DNA of 15,819 nt, taken from assembly GCA_046082625.1 (NCBI GenBank), contig JBJTYE010000147.1:1-15819 (forward strand), written 5' to 3'. This stretch comes from Casp-actino8 sp046082625. GTDB lineage: Bacteria; Actinomycetota; Acidimicrobiia; Acidimicrobiales; Ilumatobacteraceae. Positions 1 to 7,434 of this stretch are shown piece after piece. Every line of letters starts with the position of its first letter. Position 1 is the first letter of the stretch. The notes under the pieces were generated by a model. It saw only the letters and a list, made by a program, of their open reading frames with translations. It was not told the DNA's origin and did not search any database. Both the position numbers and the translations under genes were made by a program.

Positions 1-1127
1 GTGGTGATCGTCACCGACATGCGATTGAAGCGGTTGGGCTGGAAGACCGCCACCACTCGACGCCAATCGTCGCCGGAGGAACGCGCCGCACGAAGCACGG
101 CATCGATTTCACGTGGCAAATGGGCGTAGTCGTCCACGCAGGTGATACCGCTCTCGACCCCGATGATCTGAAAACGACGTCCGACTCCGGCGAAGCCGGC
201 CACTGCCGTCGCCACCGGATCCCAGGGAATGCCCAAGGCCTGCGCCATGGCCATGACGGCGGTGATGTTGGCGACGTTGTGCACGCCGCGCAGGTCCGTG
301 GACACCGGTCTGGGTGCGCCGCCGGCGATGCTCACGTCGAAACTGGTCCGACCGTGATGCGACTCGACCGATTCGAAACGGACGTTCGCCTCGGGGTGAG
401 ATCCATAGGTGACGATCGACGGATCAGCCGGATTCTCGAGACCGTCGAGAACCCGACGACAACCCGGGTCATCGAGACAGACGACCTTCGGACCCGCGAT
501 CGCCGACAGATACCGGCGGAAGGAGTCGACGATGGCATCGAAGTCGGTGAAGTGATCCAGATGGTCCACGTCGACATTGGTCAGAATGGTGGCTGCCAAG
601 GGCAGATGAAGATGGGTTCCGTCGCTCTCGTCGACTTCCACCACCGTCCAGGGTCCGTTGTCCCAGCGGGCATTGACGCCGGTGTCGAGCATTTCTCCAC
701 CCACCACGAAGGATGGAAGAAGACCGGCCTCGGCCAAGGAATTCACCAGGAGCGAGGTCGTCGTGGTCTTGCCATGGGTGCCGGCTACTCCGACCGTGGG
801 CCGTACGGCACAGATCGCCGCCAACATCTCGGCTCGACTGAGGAACCGACCGCGAGAGTGAGCGGCCGCCACCTCGACGTTCGCGGAGGGAATCGCCGGA
901 GAGGCCGTCACTCCATCGCATCCGTCGACCAAAGTTGCCTCGTGACCGAGGTGGACCCTGACACCGGACGCCCGCAGGCGGTCGAGTGTCGGGGACTCGC
1001 GAATGTCGCTACCGGAGATTTCGTGACCCATCTCGGCGAGAGCCAGCGCAATGGCGCTCATCCCAGGTCCACCGACGCCGACGACATGAATCCGCCGGTG
1101 CACGGACAGGTCGAGTCGAGTGATCAC
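1..1127 (-). CDS. murC: UDP-N-acetylmuramate--L-alanine ligase MurC (3' end outside window)
   Basis: Cytoplasmic ligase that attaches L-alanine to UDP-MurNAc using ATP, the first step of the stem peptide. I translated 375 residues from a GTG at 1127 to the left edge with no stop; the family is usually about 460-490 residues, so roughly the last 90 are missing. Visible landmarks are the N-terminal nucleotide-binding loop GVGGPGMS (17-24), the ATP P-loop GTHGKTTT (116-123), VEVDESDGT (163-171), NVDVDHLDH (184-192), GVGRRFQ (314-320), DDYAHLPRE (332-340, the DDYGHHP-type motif of Mur ligases) and FQPNRFNR (362-369, usually FQPHRYSR). The GTG start overlaps the murG stop by four bases (GTGA), indicating translational coupling. 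The substitutions in the last two motifs look lineage-specific rather than inactivating. Identification is firm. Confidence 0.96.
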   Translation of the reverse strand, partial: MITRLDLSVHRRIHVVGVGGPGMSAIALALAEMGHEISGSDIRESPTLDRLRASGVRVHLGHEATLVDGCDGVTASPAIPSANVEVAAAHSRGRFLSRAEMLAAICAVRPTVGVAGTHGKTTTTSLLVNSLAEAGLLPSFVVGGEMLDTGVNARWDNGPWTVVEVDESDGTHLHLPLAATILTNVDVDHLDHFTDFDAIVDSFRRYLSAIAGPKVVCLDDPGCRRVLDGLENPADPSIVTYGSHPEANVRFESVESHHGRTSFDVSIAGGAPRPVSTDLRGVHNVANITAVMAMAQALGIPWDPVATAVAGFAGVGRRFQIIGVESGITCVDDYAHLPREIDAVLRAARSSGDDWRRVVAVFQPNRFNRMSVTIT

Positions 1128-2287
1128 GACGAACCCTCGGCGGCCACGCGTTCCACGAGATCGGCGATGGCGCCGAGCCGGCTGCGCGCTCCGGCCTCGT
1201 GCGCCCGATGACCCAGCGAGTGCAGCCGATTCGGGTCCCGGCGCAGTTCGTCGAGGAGATGAGGAAGTTCCCGGGCGACCACGGTCTCATCCATGGCGAG
1301 CGCGCCTCCCTCATCGGCCAACCAGGCAACATTGGCTCGTTGATGATCGTCGGCAGAACCCGACCAAGGGATGAGCACCGCCGGGGTCCCTGTCACCGCC
1401 ACCTCGGCCACCGTTCCTGCTCCACCTCGTCCCACGATCACGTCCACGGCCGCATACATCGACGTCATGTCCTCTTCGTAACCGATGATCTGATAGTGCA
1501 GTCCGCCTCGCTCGTCCATGGTCGAGGTCCCGTCGTCGAAGGACACTGCGGTGTCGATCAACCGCTGTCGATGGGTCTCGAGGAAGCGACCACCCACCAC
1601 ATGCCGAATCGCGACCCCCGGGTCGGAGGACCAGTGTCGAACGAGAGTCAACGTCACATCGTTCAATATGCCCGATCCGAGAGATCCGCCGATGACACCG
1701 ATGCAGAAGCGATCGGCCTCGAGTCCCAAGCGCCGACGGGCCGAGGCTCGTTCCGCCTCCCGGTCGAGATTTCTCAAGGCCCGACGCACCGGCGCACCGG
1801 TGTACTCCGAACGCGGCAAGATCCCTTCCGGAAATGCCGATGCCACGGCGGCGGCGAATCGACTGGTGAGAGCACTCGATCGCCCGGGCGTCCGATCGTA
1901 GGTGACCACCACGATCGGAATCTTCAGCACTCGAGCCCCCAGCACCGCCGGAAGGCTGGCGTATCCACCGACGCTCACCACCACCCGCGGTCGACTCCGG
2001 CGTAAGTGCCGCACCGCCCTCCACCATGCTCTGAGCAACTTGGGGGCGAAGAGAAGGTTGTTGACCAGCGCGGATACCGAGATCTCGCGCTTCAAGCCGA
2101 CCACGTCGAAGAACTCGGCGCGCAATCCACTCGGTGGGACCAGCCGGGTCTCCACACCTCGACGAGCTCCGAAATACTCCAGTTCCGCGAGGGAATGTCC
2201 GGCATCGACCAATGATTCGGCCACCGCCAAGGCCGGTAGTACGTGTCCCGACGTCCCCCCTCCGGCGATGACGGCGAAGGTGGTCAT
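1124..2287 (-). CDS. murG: UDP-GlcNAc:lipid I GlcNAc transferase MurG
   Basis: Peripheral membrane GT28 glycosyltransferase that adds GlcNAc to lipid I to make lipid II on the cytoplasmic face. It has 387 residues, slightly longer than usual. The N-terminal Rossmann loop AGGGTSGHVLPALAVA spans 8-23 (usually GGGTGGH), followed by GGYASLPAV (107-115). The C-domain loop GGSLGSGILN (200-209) replaces the usual GGSQGA. GRGGAGTVAEV (286-296) carries the conserved glutamate E295 of the UDP-GlcNAc site, and SADDHQRANV (311-320) follows. The near-invariant HEQN...PG segment is replaced by VTYDRTPG (128-135). The ATG at 2287 overlaps the ftsW stop as ATGA. A longer in-frame extension to 2488 was rejected because it lies within ftsW and precedes the canonical N-terminus. 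Function is confident from motifs and position. Confidence 0.95.
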   Translation of the reverse strand: MTTFAVIAGGGTSGHVLPALAVAESLVDAGHSLAELEYFGARRGVETRLVPPSGLRAEFFDVVGLKREISVSALVNNLLFAPKLLRAWWRAVRHLRRSRPRVVVSVGGYASLPAVLGARVLKIPIVVVTYDRTPGRSSALTSRFAAAVASAFPEGILPRSEYTGAPVRRALRNLDREAERASARRRLGLEADRFCIGVIGGSLGSGILNDVTLTLVRHWSSDPGVAIRHVVGGRFLETHRQRLIDTAVSFDDGTSTMDERGGLHYQIIGYEEDMTSMYAAVDVIVGRGGAGTVAEVAVTGTPAVLIPWSGSADDHQRANVAWLADEGGALAMDETVVARELPHLLDELRRDPNRLHSLGHRAHEAGARSRLGAIADLVERVAAEGSS

Positions 2288-3513
2288 CGCGGTCGACGGG
2301 CCACGTTCAGCAACAGGCCGCTCGCGACCATGGACACGAACAAGGACGTCCCTCCGAAAGAGATGAACGGGAGCGTGAGCCCGGTCACCGGGAGGAATCC
2401 GGTCACTCCACCGATGTTGATGGTGATCTGGATCAAGAACCATGCCGAGATACCCCCGGCAAGCAGCATCCCGAAGCGCGTCCGACACGACAGCGCCACT
2501 TGCAGTCCGAAATAGATGAGGGCCCCGAACAATGTCATCAAGCCCAGAACACCCAGGAATCCCATCTCTTCGGCCAACACCGAATAGATGAAGTCACTGT
2601 GGGCCAGCGGGACGTACCCCCACTTGCCCGAGCCGGCGCCGATCCCGGTTCCGGTCATTCCGCCATTGGCGAGGCTGATCATGGCTTGGTACACCTGGTA
2701 ACCCTCGTTGTCCCGGGTCCCGTAGATGTCGAGGAACGACGTGAACCGCGAGTACTTGTCCGGACTCTGGCGGATGAAGAGCAGGCCGGCTCCAGCCACG
2801 GCCGCCCCGATCGTCAGGAGAGGACGCAGCGGTGCACCGGCCAAGAAGAGAACAGCGGTGGCGATACCACTCATGACGAGGGCCGAGCCGATGTCGCTCT
2901 GCACCATGGCCAGTCCGGCACCCGCTCCGACCACCACCAGAAACGGAACCAGAGTGCGGCGGAGATCTCCCATCTCCTTCTCGCGCCGGCTCAGAAGGTC
3001 GGCGCCGTAGATGACAATGAACAATTTCATGAATTCCGACGGCTGGAAGGTCTGATCAGCCACGCGGATCCAGGCCTGGGCGCCGTTCACGTTGACGCCC
3101 AGTCCCGGTACGAAGGCCAGCATCATCGCCCCCAACCCGAAGACGGGAAGAACTCGGGACACGGCGTGGAGAGCGCCGAGCGGGAATCGATAGGCGAACA
3201 ACATGCCACCCAGACCGATGACGGCCCAGAACGCTTGGCGGGAGAAGAACTTCCAGGGCGATCCGCCGTTGTGGAACGAGACGATCGATGACGAGGACAG
3301 AACCATGACCAGCCCGAACAGCACCAGCGTCACCGACACCGCGCCGATGATGTAGAAGCCGAGAGGCTTGGGGGCGCGATCGACCCGCTCCTGATAGCGG
3401 GACTTCAGGCGACCTTCGCCGCGACGCATACGACGGGCGCGCTCGTAGGCGGCCTGTCGGCGCTCTGAAATGTCGACTCTGGTCGAGTTGCGACGTTGAA
3501 CGGCAACTGTCAT
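2284..3513 (-). CDS. ftsW: SEDS-family peptidoglycan glycosyltransferase FtsW
   Basis: Multi-pass SEDS protein that polymerises lipid II into septal glycan strands in partnership with the transpeptidase FtsI. It has 409 residues: a basic cytoplasmic N-terminus of about 50 residues, then about ten hydrophobic segments. Family motifs are VPGLGVNVNGAQAWIR (135-150), FQPSEFMKL (156-164), QSDIGSALV (205-213) with D207 at the position of the catalytic aspartate of SEDS enzymes, AHSDFIYSVLAEEMGF (the HTDFIF..IGEE loop) and, near the C-terminus, INIGGVTGFLPVTGLTLPFI. Its place between murD and murG makes it FtsW rather than RodA. The ATG at 3513 overlaps the murD stop (ATGA), and the stop overlaps the murG start (ATGA). 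Confidence 0.96.
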   Translation of the reverse strand: MTVAVQRRNSTRVDISERRQAAYERARRMRRGEGRLKSRYQERVDRAPKPLGFYIIGAVSVTLVLFGLVMVLSSSSIVSFHNGGSPWKFFSRQAFWAVIGLGGMLFAYRFPLGALHAVSRVLPVFGLGAMMLAFVPGLGVNVNGAQAWIRVADQTFQPSEFMKLFIVIYGADLLSRREKEMGDLRRTLVPFLVVVGAGAGLAMVQSDIGSALVMSGIATAVLFLAGAPLRPLLTIGAAVAGAGLLFIRQSPDKYSRFTSFLDIYGTRDNEGYQVYQAMISLANGGMTGTGIGAGSGKWGYVPLAHSDFIYSVLAEEMGFLGVLGLMTLFGALIYFGLQVALSCRTRFGMLLAGGISAWFLIQITINIGGVTGFLPVTGLTLPFISFGGTSLFVSMVASGLLLNVARRPR

Positions 3514-4904
3514 GTGCGAGATCCTTTCGATGGAGGGGCGGCGAACTCGGACGATGAGGCATCTGAGTTGACACCACCGATCAATTCACGGACGTTCCGG
3601 ACGAAGTCGTCTCCACGAGCGGCGTACCCGGTGTACCAGTCGAGACTCGTGCACCCCGGCGACAACAACACCACGTCGGAGGCTCGTGCGTGACGGGCGG
3701 CGGCCAGAACGGCGTCGCGCATCGAACCGACCGTGGACACCGGAACCCGTCCGGAAAAGACGCTCTCCACTTCGGCCGCCGACTCACCGAGGGCCACCAC
3801 GGCCCGAACTCGGCCGGATTCGGCAGCCATGGGCGACAGATCGAGACCCTTGTTGCGTCCCCCGGCGATCAGGATCACCGAGTCGAAACCTCGGATGGCG
3901 GTCACTGCGGCATGCGGAGTCGTGGCCTTCGAGTCGTCGAACCAACGCACTCCTTCGTGATCGGCAACCAGCTCGATTCGGTGATGCGGTGGCACGAAAC
4001 CGCCGAGCGATTCGCGCACTGCCGACACCGAGGCCAATCCCGACTCCAGAACCAGCGCGCTGGCCGCCAGAGCGTTGGTGATGTCATGGGGCAAGGAGCG
4101 ACGCATCTCGGCTACCTCCATGATGGTCCCCGCTGGACCGATCAGATTGGCAGCGTCGCGGTGATAGTCGCCGGATCCATCCGAGAAGGTGATCTGTCGG
4201 GCGACCGATCGGCGGAGATGAGCCATGACCACCGGGTCCTCCAGGAAACCGACCACCGTGTCCGAAGGACCGACGTTGCTCCACAGCCGCGCCTTGGCCG
4301 CTTCGTAGGTGGACATGGAACTGTGCCAGTCCAGATGGTCAGGAGCGAGGTTGATCCAGGCCGAAGCCTCGGCACGAAACGTCTCGGCGAAACACAGACG
4401 GAAACTGGTGGCCTCCACCACGAAAACGTCCACGTCCTCGTCCACTGCCTCCACGAGTGGAATGTCGGTGTTGCCACAGGCGATGGCCCGCATTCCCGCC
4501 GACCTGAGCATGGACTCAACCATCGTGACCGTGGTGGTCTTGCCGTCGGTTCCGGTCACCGCCAGCATGGGGCGGGGTCCGCCTGGACGGCCCTGTTCCC
4601 AGTCGTAGGCCAGATCCAATTCCGACTTGAGTGGGATGCCGTGACGCCGGGCCATGTCCACGACCAGGTGGTTCTCCGGGACTCCCGGAGCCGGAGCCAC
4701 GAAAGCACTGGCGGTCACAAGTCGCTCGAGCTGCTCCGATTTCGGCTGGAGTCTCAGCTCGACTCCCACGGCGGCCGGGGCCGCCGACTTTGCCGCGTCG
4801 ACGCGGTCGTCGATCGCCACGACCTCGACGCCACGACGAACCAGGGCCCGAGCCGTGGCCAGTCCGGCCACTCCGACTCCGTAGACCAGGACCTGCCGAC
4901 TCAC
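3510..4904 (-). CDS. murD: UDP-N-acetylmuramoyl-L-alanine--D-glutamate ligase MurD
   Basis: Cytoplasmic Mur ligase that adds D-glutamate to UDP-MurNAc-L-Ala. Its 464 residues match the family length. The N-terminal Rossmann loop is GVGVAGLATARAL (9-21). The ATP P-loop TGTDGKTTT (117-125) has lysine K122. Further landmarks are VVEATSFRL (162-170, classically ELSSFQL), APDHLDWH (187-194), YEAAKARLW (200-208) with the probable carbamylated lysine K204, a central PHHRIELV then FDDSKATTPHAA, and C-terminal AGGRNKGLDL and LSPGCTSLDWYTGYAARGDDF-like motifs. The GTG start at 4904 overlaps the mraY stop (GTGA), and the stop overlaps ftsW (ATGA). With the usual murF slot empty, this gene directly follows mraY as in the classical order. 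Confidence 0.96.
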   Translation of the reverse strand: MSRQVLVYGVGVAGLATARALVRRGVEVVAIDDRVDAAKSAAPAAVGVELRLQPKSEQLERLVTASAFVAPAPGVPENHLVVDMARRHGIPLKSELDLAYDWEQGRPGGPRPMLAVTGTDGKTTTVTMVESMLRSAGMRAIACGNTDIPLVEAVDEDVDVFVVEATSFRLCFAETFRAEASAWINLAPDHLDWHSSMSTYEAAKARLWSNVGPSDTVVGFLEDPVVMAHLRRSVARQITFSDGSGDYHRDAANLIGPAGTIMEVAEMRRSLPHDITNALAASALVLESGLASVSAVRESLGGFVPPHHRIELVADHEGVRWFDDSKATTPHAAVTAIRGFDSVILIAGGRNKGLDLSPMAAESGRVRAVVALGESAAEVESVFSGRVPVSTVGSMRDAVLAAARHARASDVVLLSPGCTSLDWYTGYAARGDDFVRNVRELIGGVNSDASSSEFAAPPSKGSRT

Positions 4905-5995
4905 GGCAACACCCGGTTGGCCAGATCGCTCATCCGCGTGAAGTCACCGATGAAGAGAGCCAGTGAGGCCGCCACGCAGATGCCGCCGATGATCCAGAAC
5001 CGGATGATCACCGTGGTCTCCGGCCAGCCGATGAGCTCGAAGTGGTGGTGGATGGGCGTCATGCGGAAGAAGCGACGCGTCCGTCCCGATCCCTTGAAGA
5101 TGGCCATCTGGATGGCCACCGATCCGGCCTCCATGACGTTCACCGCGCAGATGAGGGGCAAGAGGAAATGCGTGTTGGTGGCCACGGCCAACAGCCCGAG
5201 AGCGGCGCCGATGCCCAGAGCTCCGACGTCTCCCATGAAGATGCGCGCCGGCGCGGCGTTCCACCACAGGAAGCCCCCGCAGGCACCGGCGAAGGCCGCG
5301 GCCAGGACCGCCAGGTCCAGCGGATTGACCGTGCCGCCGAAGAAGCGACCTTGGTCGAGAACTCCGTAGAAGGACGGATTGCGGAACGACCAGTATCCGA
5401 TGATGGTGAAGGCCAGGAACCCGAACAGAGCCGACCCAGCGGCCAGCCCGTCGAGACCATCGGTGACGTTCACGGCATTGGTGGTGGCCCACATCATGCC
5501 GGCCGTCCACAGCACCCAGAGCCACCAAGGAATCTCCCAACCCGGCCAGTCGTACCGCGTGAGAGACAGTGTTTCGGAGATGTCGGTGGCCGCCGCCAGC
5601 CACCAAGTGATGCCGGCCGCCATGGCGAAGGTGAGGTACCCCTTCTTCTTCCAGAAGATGCCGCGATTGTGGCCCTTGTTGACCTTGATGACGTCGTCGA
5701 GTAGTCCCATTCCGGCCATGAGCAGAATGCCGACCCAGATGATCATGGCCTGGTTGGAGAACGCCAAGCCATCGCGCAGGTGCGCCACGACCCAGCCCAC
5801 CACCGCTGCTCCGATGATCGCCAGTCCCCCCATGGTCGGCGTGCCGGCCTTCGACTTGTGATGTTCCGGTCCGTGGTCCTCTTTGCCGAGGATGGGCTGA
5901 CCCTTGCCACGGAAGCGGAAGAATCCCATGAGGAATCGACTGCCCACCAATGAGACGAACATGGCCGTGGCTCCGGCGATCATGACGGCGATCAT
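4901..5995 (-). CDS. mraY: Phospho-MurNAc-pentapeptide transferase MraY
   Basis: Integral membrane enzyme that transfers phospho-MurNAc-pentapeptide from UDP to undecaprenyl phosphate, giving lipid I. It has 364 residues and about ten transmembrane segments. Diagnostic motifs are GTPTMGG (51-57), the catalytic aspartate pair in LLDDVIKVNKGHNRG (D100, D101), NAVNVTDGLDGLA (173-185), FMGDVGALGIGAALG (253-267) and TPIHHHFELIGWPE (313-326) with the HHH triad at 316-318. The segment before NAVN is unusually tryptophan-rich (WPGWEIPWWLWVLW). The ATG at 5995 overlaps the murE stop (ATGA), and the stop overlaps the murD GTG. Its substrate needs MurF, which is not encoded at the usual position just upstream. 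Confidence 0.97.
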   Translation of the reverse strand: MIAVMIAGATAMFVSLVGSRFLMGFFRFRGKGQPILGKEDHGPEHHKSKAGTPTMGGLAIIGAAVVGWVVAHLRDGLAFSNQAMIIWVGILLMAGMGLLDDVIKVNKGHNRGIFWKKKGYLTFAMAAGITWWLAAATDISETLSLTRYDWPGWEIPWWLWVLWTAGMMWATTNAVNVTDGLDGLAAGSALFGFLAFTIIGYWSFRNPSFYGVLDQGRFFGGTVNPLDLAVLAAAFAGACGGFLWWNAAPARIFMGDVGALGIGAALGLLAVATNTHFLLPLICAVNVMEAGSVAIQMAIFKGSGRTRRFFRMTPIHHHFELIGWPETTVIIRFWIIGGICVAASLALFIGDFTRMSDLANRVLP

Positions 5996-7422
5996 GTTCC
6001 ACCCCTCAGAACTTCCCGCGCGACGAAGCGGTCATCGAAGGGTAATGCCTCGTCGCCCACCGTCTGGGTCGTCTCGTGGCCCTTGCCGGTGATCAGGACC
6101 ACATCGCCGCTCCGAGCATGCCCGAGAGCACGTGCGATGGCTCGGCGCCGGTCCGGCTCGGTGGCGAGCAGACGGGTGCGCATGTGGTCGGGAATTCCCG
6201 CCACGATGGAGGCGATGATCGCTTCCGGATCTTCGGACCGCGGGTTGTCCGAGGTCACCACCACCTTGTCGGCCAGGGTGGCCGCGACTTCTCCCATGAT
6301 CGGACGCTTCATCTTGTCGCGGTCTCCGCCACATCCGAAGACCACGATCACCCGTTGCACACCGACGATCGATCGCACCGATCGCAGCAACTCCGACAAG
6401 CCGTCGGGAGTGTGAGCGAAGTCCACGAGGACCGTGAAGTCCTGCCCTTCTTCGATGCGTTCGAAACGACCCGGGACCGGTCCGGCAGCCGCGAGTCCGG
6501 CAACGATGTCGTCCACGGAGAAGCCGAGTTCGCGAGCCGTGGTGGCCGCCGCCAGAGAATTCATGAGATTCATCTCTCCCCCGATGCCCACGTGAACCCG
6601 GCGACCGGACCAGGTGAACTCATGACTCCCGATGCCCACTGAGACGTCGCGAGCGTCGTCGCGACCGAAAGCGGTCATGGGCACATGGGCGATGTCCAAC
6701 AAGCGACGGCCGAAGGGGTCGTCGGCGTTCACCACCCCGACCGACGCCAAGTCGGGTTCGAAAAGACGGGCCTTGGCGGCGAAGTACGCCTCTTGGGTTC
6801 GATGAAAATCCAGATGATCCCGACCCAAATTGGTGAAGACCCCGGCGGCGAACGTCGTCCCGATCACTCGTCCGAAGGCCAACGCATGCGAGGACACTTC
6901 CATGCTCACGGCACGGGTTCCGGTCTCGAGAAGCTGGGCCAAAGTGGCCTGCAGTTCCGGGCTCTCCGGCGTGGTGAAGCGACCTTGCAGAGTTCCCAGA
7001 ACTTCGGTGCGCACGCCGGCTGCACCCAAGATCGAAGCCAGTAGATGCGCCGTCGTCGTCTTGCCGTTGGTCCCGGTGATCCCCACCACCGTCATGCGTT
7101 GGGATGGATGACCGTGCAGGGCGGCTGACAGCCGACCCATGGCGACGCGAACATCGTCGACGATCACTTGAACGACGGAGTCCGGAACTTCGGACAGTTC
7201 GTGGTCCACCACGAGGACGCCGGCCCCACCGGCAATGGCGGACACGGCGAATTCGTGTCCGTCGAACCGCTCACCGCGGATGCAGCAGTGAATGGACCCT
7301 TCCTGGACGCGTCGCGAATCGTGTCCGATAGCGGTCACGGGCCGATCGGGGGCGGTTCCGACCAGGCGATAGGCCAGGTCCTGGCTCCGAGCCAGGAGAT
7401 CGTTCAAGCGCATCTCGCTCAC
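5992..7422 (-). CDS. murE: UDP-MurNAc-L-Ala-D-Glu--meso-2,6-diaminopimelate ligase MurE
   Basis: Cytoplasmic Mur ligase that adds the third stem-peptide residue. Its 476 residues fit a normal-length MurE and leave no room for a MurF fusion. Landmarks are HDSRRVQEGSI (34-44, UDP-MurNAc site), the P-loop GITGTNGKTTT (114-124, K121), MEVSSHAL (174-181), TNLGRDHLDFH (197-207), YFAAKARLF (213-221) with the probable carbamylated lysine K217, DFAHTPDGL (334-342), FGCGGDRDKMKRP (362-374) and DNPRSEDP (392-399). DNPR is the known specificity motif for meso-diaminopimelate rather than lysine. The GTG at 7422 has a GGGGA four bases upstream; an ATG at 7413 is the alternative start. It follows the ftsI stop by 12 bases and overlaps mraY by four. 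Confidence 0.96.
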   Translation of the reverse strand: MSEMRLNDLLARSQDLAYRLVGTAPDRPVTAIGHDSRRVQEGSIHCCIRGERFDGHEFAVSAIAGGAGVLVVDHELSEVPDSVVQVIVDDVRVAMGRLSAALHGHPSQRMTVVGITGTNGKTTTAHLLASILGAAGVRTEVLGTLQGRFTTPESPELQATLAQLLETGTRAVSMEVSSHALAFGRVIGTTFAAGVFTNLGRDHLDFHRTQEAYFAAKARLFEPDLASVGVVNADDPFGRRLLDIAHVPMTAFGRDDARDVSVGIGSHEFTWSGRRVHVGIGGEMNLMNSLAAATTARELGFSVDDIVAGLAAAGPVPGRFERIEEGQDFTVLVDFAHTPDGLSELLRSVRSIVGVQRVIVVFGCGGDRDKMKRPIMGEVAATLADKVVVTSDNPRSEDPEAIIASIVAGIPDHMRTRLLATEPDRRRAIARALGHARSGDVVLITGKGHETTQTVGDEALPFDDRFVAREVLRGGT

Positions 7423-7434
7423 GACATCCCCGGA

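Noticed and set aside
120..1211. A 363-codon open frame on the plus strand
   Set aside because: Antisense to murC, whose P-loop and other motifs are clear on the minus strand.
2288..2488. N-terminal extension of MurG to 2488
   Set aside because: The extra 67 residues overlap ftsW and precede the canonical MurG N-terminus with its glycine-rich loop.
3690..5369. A 559-codon open frame on the plus strand
   Set aside because: Antisense to murD and mraY, low-complexity composition with no motifs; murD and mraY are certain from their catalytic residues.
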